A stretch of DNA of 64,000 nt, taken from the NCBI GenBank assembly GCA_039191215.1, contig JBCCXT010000002.1, positions 62,001-126,000 on the forward strand. Direction: 5' to 3'. This document shows, one piece after another, positions 61,662 to 64,000 of this stretch (the first letter of the stretch is position 1; every line of letters starts with the position of its first letter). The translations under genes and the position numbers were made by a program. The notes under the pieces are model-generated. The model did no database searches and was not told the origin of the DNA. It saw only the letters and a list, made by a program, of their open reading frames with translations. This DNA is from HKCCE3408 sp039191215 (lineage in GTDB: Bacteria > Pseudomonadota > Alphaproteobacteria > Rhodobacterales > Rhodobacteraceae).

Positions 61662-62351
61662 TCAGCTTTTGCCGCCTTGCAGGACACGCAGTTTTGGCGG
61701 CTCGGCGCTGCGCCGGGGTGGGATCGTGTGAGGCGCATGGAAGAACGCCATGTCTTCGCCCATGCCCGCCGGTTGCAGCGAGCGGCGGCTTTCGAGGACG
61801 GGCATACCTGCCTCAAGCGGTGTCAGTGCGAAGCCGCGTGTCATGAAGCGCATCGGTGGGTTGATCACGCGGCTGTCGGTCACAAAGACACCAAGCGCGC
61901 GGTTGATCTCTGCGCCATTGGTCGAGAGCGGTAGCAGCGCCATACGGGCGCGCACTGGCGCCTCTTTGCCCTGGTCGGCCCGCAGATCAACTTCAAGCAA
62001 GGCCGGTTCGGCAAAGACACGCTCCACCTGATCCATGAAACGCTGTCTGTAGGGCACTTCGCACAAGGCGCGGACCGGCATTCCACGGGCCTCCATCCCC
62101 AGCACATCATTGAGATGCATGCCGGACAGGCGGAAACGCACAGAGCCGGGGCGGGTGCGGTCCAGGATGAACGAATAACTCAGCGCATTTTGGATCTCAC
62201 GCGGGTCAATCTCTTCGCGCTGCGGCACAAGCCGGCCCGCGCGCAGACTATCCCAGTACCGGGTGACGGAAGTGATGAGCGGATGGGCCATTGCGGCATC
62301 CTCAGAATTTAGCGCAATCACATTGCCTGAGTCAGGTCCCGTTTCAAACAT
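61662..62351 (-). CDS. PAS-domain protein (PAS_5/DUF1488-like roseobacter family)
   Basis: Cytoplasmic protein of 229 aa. Residues about 25-170 fit the short alphaproteobacterial PAS family: SVTRYWDSLRAGRLVPQREE, IQNALSYSFILDRTRPGSVR and LSGMHLNDVLGMEARGMPVR. The C-terminal 60 residues are a Pro/Arg-rich tail (PLEAGMPVLESRRSLQPAGM) whose coding sequence is duplicated downstream. The ligand and partner are unknown. The ATG at 62351 (MFETGPDSG) has GGAG six bases upstream. The gene is divergent from yicC. Confidence 0.82.
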   Translation of the reverse strand: MFETGPDSGNVIALNSEDAAMAHPLITSVTRYWDSLRAGRLVPQREEIDPREIQNALSYSFILDRTRPGSVRFRLSGMHLNDVLGMEARGMPVRALCEVPYRQRFMDQVERVFAEPALLEVDLRADQGKEAPVRARMALLPLSTNGAEINRALGVFVTDSRVINPPMRFMTRGFALTPLEAGMPVLESRRSLQPAGMGEDMAFFHAPHTIPPRRSAEPPKLRVLQGGKS

Positions 62352-62486
62352 CAGCACGCTCCACATCGTTACCGGCAAGAACCGCATATCGAAGCGCCAC
62401 AACGGGTGCTTCCAAGTTAGCCGGGAAATCGTTACTCATATGTTAATACCTGAGATAAGAAAGAATTTAAGGGGACTTTTCGTCAA

Positions 62487-63371
62487 ATGGTTAACTCGAT
62501 GACGGGCTTCGCTTCGGTCGAAGGCGCGGCTGACGGTGTGTCTTGGAGTTGGGACATCCGCAGTCTGAATGCCCGTGGATTTGACTTGCGCCTGCGGCTG
62601 CCTGAACGGGCGCAGGGTATCGAAACGGATATCCGCAAAAAACTGAGCGCGGCGGTCAAGCGCGGCTCAGTGCAGGTTGGTTTGCGGCTCAGGCACGATG
62701 CGGCGATCGGGTCGAATGCACCAAGCCCCGATCTTCTGGCCAATGCGGTCGCAGCGGTTGAAGCCGCCCGGCAGGCCCTTTCGTCCGCAGGGCTGCCGGC
62801 CGGCCCGGTCGACCCGGTCCGCTTGTTGGCTTTGCCAGCCCTGTCCAGCGAGCCGGAGCAAACCGACCTGCCGGTGGGCGCCGTTCTGGCCGATTTCGAC
62901 CGCATGCTTGCGGCATTTCTGGCAATGCGCGCCGAAGAGGGCGCAGCGCTGGCACGCGTGATTGCCGGGCAAATCGATGAAATCGAAGAATTGTCGGGTC
63001 AGGCCAATCACCGGGCGGGTTTACGCGGCGCGAGCGCAGCGGAGCGCTACACCGCGCAAGTATCGGCGTTGGTGGCGGCAGCCGGCCAGGCGGTCGATGC
63101 TGAACGGTTGAGCCACGATCTGGCCGCGCTGACCGTGAAGGGCGACGTGACCGAAGAGCTTGATCGGCTTGCCGCGCATATCGCTGCCGCACGAGCGCTC
63201 CTTTCCGGCGGCGGGCCGCTTGGGCGCAAGTTCGATTTCTTGACGCAGGAATTCAACCGCGAAGCCAACACGCTTTGTGCGAAATCAGCCGATACGGGTC
63301 TGACACAAGCAGGCCTTGACCTGAAGGTGGTCATCGATCAGATGCGCGAGCAAGTGCAAAACGTGGAATGA
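62487..63371 (+). CDS. yicC: YicC-family protein
   Basis: Protein of 294 aa with the YicC N-terminal domain (MVNSMTGFASVEGAADGVSW, SWDIRSLNARGFDLRLRLPE) and the DUF1732 C-terminal domain (GRKFDFLTQEFNREANTLCA, KSADTGLTQAGLDLKVVIDQ). YicC proteins are linked to RNA turnover and stress survival. AAGGGGAC precedes the ATG. The stop overlaps gmk as ATGA, the usual pairing. Confidence 0.93.
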   Translation: MVNSMTGFASVEGAADGVSWSWDIRSLNARGFDLRLRLPERAQGIETDIRKKLSAAVKRGSVQVGLRLRHDAAIGSNAPSPDLLANAVAAVEAARQALSSAGLPAGPVDPVRLLALPALSSEPEQTDLPVGAVLADFDRMLAAFLAMRAEEGAALARVIAGQIDEIEELSGQANHRAGLRGASAAERYTAQVSALVAAAGQAVDAERLSHDLAALTVKGDVTEELDRLAAHIAAARALLSGGGPLGRKFDFLTQEFNREANTLCAKSADTGLTQAGLDLKVVIDQMREQVQNVE

Positions 63372-64000
63372 GCGCGCCTATGCAAGGTCAAGCCTCTCGC
63401 CGAGGGTTGTTGATCATCCTGTCTTCCCCCTCCGGCGCGGGCAAGTCGACCTTGGCCAAGCGCTTGATGGTCTGGGATCCCAGCCTGTCGTTTTCGGTCT
63501 CGGCGACAACCCGCGCGCCCAGGCCAGGCGAGATCGATGGCCGCCATTACCATTTCCTCGATGAGGCGGCGTTTAAGTCGATGGTCGGGGCTGGCGCGAT
63601 GCTCGAACATGCCCATGTGTTTGGCCATTTCTACGGCTCACCCATGGCACCAGTGGCGGACGCCATCGAGGCCGGGCGCGACGTGCTTTTTGACATCGAC
63701 TGGCAGGGCGCCCAGCAGATCCGCAACTCCGATTTGGGCAAACACACGCTGTCGATCTTCATTTTGCCGCCATCCATCGCGGAATTGCGGCGCAGGCTCG
63801 AGGCCCGCGGCCAGGACGCGGCCGATGTGATTGCCAAACGGATGCGCAAATCCTGGGATGAGATCAGCCGTTGGGATGGCTACGATTATGTTTTGGTCAA
63901 TGATGACTTGGATAGCACCGAGGAACGGCTGCGGACCATCGTGACGGCGGAGCGGTTGCGACGGGAACAGCAGCCTGATCTTGGCAACCATATACGCCAG
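63368..64000 (+). CDS. gmk: Guanylate kinase (reaches the right edge)
   Basis: Phosphorylates GMP to GDP. SPSGAGKSTLAKRL is Walker A (residues 20 onward). The GMP-binding block is SVSATTRAPRPGEIDGRHYH. LFDIDWQGAQQIR and the ATRL-like lid follow. 211 codons are present with no stop before base 64000. The family averages about 205-215 aa, so only the last few residues are missing. The start overlaps the yicC stop. Confidence 0.95.
   Translation, partial: MSAPMQGQASRRGLLIILSSPSGAGKSTLAKRLMVWDPSLSFSVSATTRAPRPGEIDGRHYHFLDEAAFKSMVGAGAMLEHAHVFGHFYGSPMAPVADAIEAGRDVLFDIDWQGAQQIRNSDLGKHTLSIFILPPSIAELRRRLEARGQDAADVIAKRMRKSWDEISRWDGYDYVLVNDDLDSTEERLRTIVTAERLRREQQPDLGNHIRQ

Noticed and set aside
61500..61934. 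Plus-strand 144-aa open frame with two similar halves
   Set aside because: The internal repeat is the shadow of the tandem duplication of the PAS gene end on the other strand; it is not an independent repeat protein.

Overview
The window is one continuous stretch of a Rhodobacterales (Rhodobacteraceae/roseobacter-group) chromosome. The evidence is the codon use and G+C-rich composition, the gene order frr-uppS-cdsA-rseP-bamA-skp-fabZ-lpxA-lpxI-lpxB with LpxI rather than LpxH, a class II DAHP synthase, a B12-dependent ribonucleotide reductase, and the rhizobial/rhodobacterial type of glycerol ABC transporter. Both ends cut genes: gyrA at the left and gmk at the right. No insertion sequence, prophage, CRISPR array or rRNA operon was seen.

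Layout. 1-3150: 5' part of gyrA, usg, dsbB, exoD and tRNA-Leu(CAA). 3150-5060: a visibly A+T-richer stretch with few genes, carrying a tandem pair of small unknown genes. 5065-13751: a complete glycerol locus, glpD-glpS-glpT-glpP-glpQ-glpU-glpV on the minus strand with a divergent DeoR-type glpR. 13800-15260: a decayed secreted multidomain gene (sorbosone-dehydrogenase type). 15843-20370: a tightly overlapped minus-strand cluster of a nucleotidyltransferase, a CorC-like protein, XerD, a periplasmic protein and a 45-aa membrane protein, divergent from aroK-aroB. 22200-25700: gpt, fabI, pdxH, a double cold-shock protein with DUF192, and tRNA-Pro(TGG). 25990-29864: nrdJ behind a structured leader with NrdR-box-like sequence. 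30085-32986: a small basic protein, a TetR regulator and two secreted proteins. 32996-40762: a peptide-type ABC transporter (fused ATPases, enlarged permease, Tat-type binding protein) with an AraC regulator. 40866-53638: miaA and the large envelope/lipid A cluster. 53635-58256: a broken ybaK, a VOC protein, glnE and a small partner. 58387-64000: a GlxA-type regulator, DAHP synthase, a GNAT enzyme, a PAS protein with a tandem relic of its 3' end, yicC and gmk.

How the genes work together. The glp genes import glycerol or glycerol 3-phosphate and oxidise it, with GlpR as repressor; no glpK or glpF lies in the window. aroK, aroB and the class II DAHP synthase are three shikimate-pathway steps in two loci. 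pyrH to lpxB combines nucleotide supply, ribosome recycling, isoprenoid carrier and phospholipid synthesis, outer-membrane protein assembly and lipid A synthesis. Most genes are ordinary housekeeping genes joined by ATGA, GTGA or TAATG overlaps.

The points most worth a second look are the nested-stem leader of nrdJ, an acidic protein between pyrH and frr that looks like a permuted T6SS Hcp, the absence of dxr between cdsA and rseP, the Gly/Glu pair in the GyrA quinolone region, the two decayed genes, the in-phase 228-bp duplication of the PAS gene end, and the small-gene pair in the A+T-rich stretch. All family names come from reading the sequence; no database search was run.
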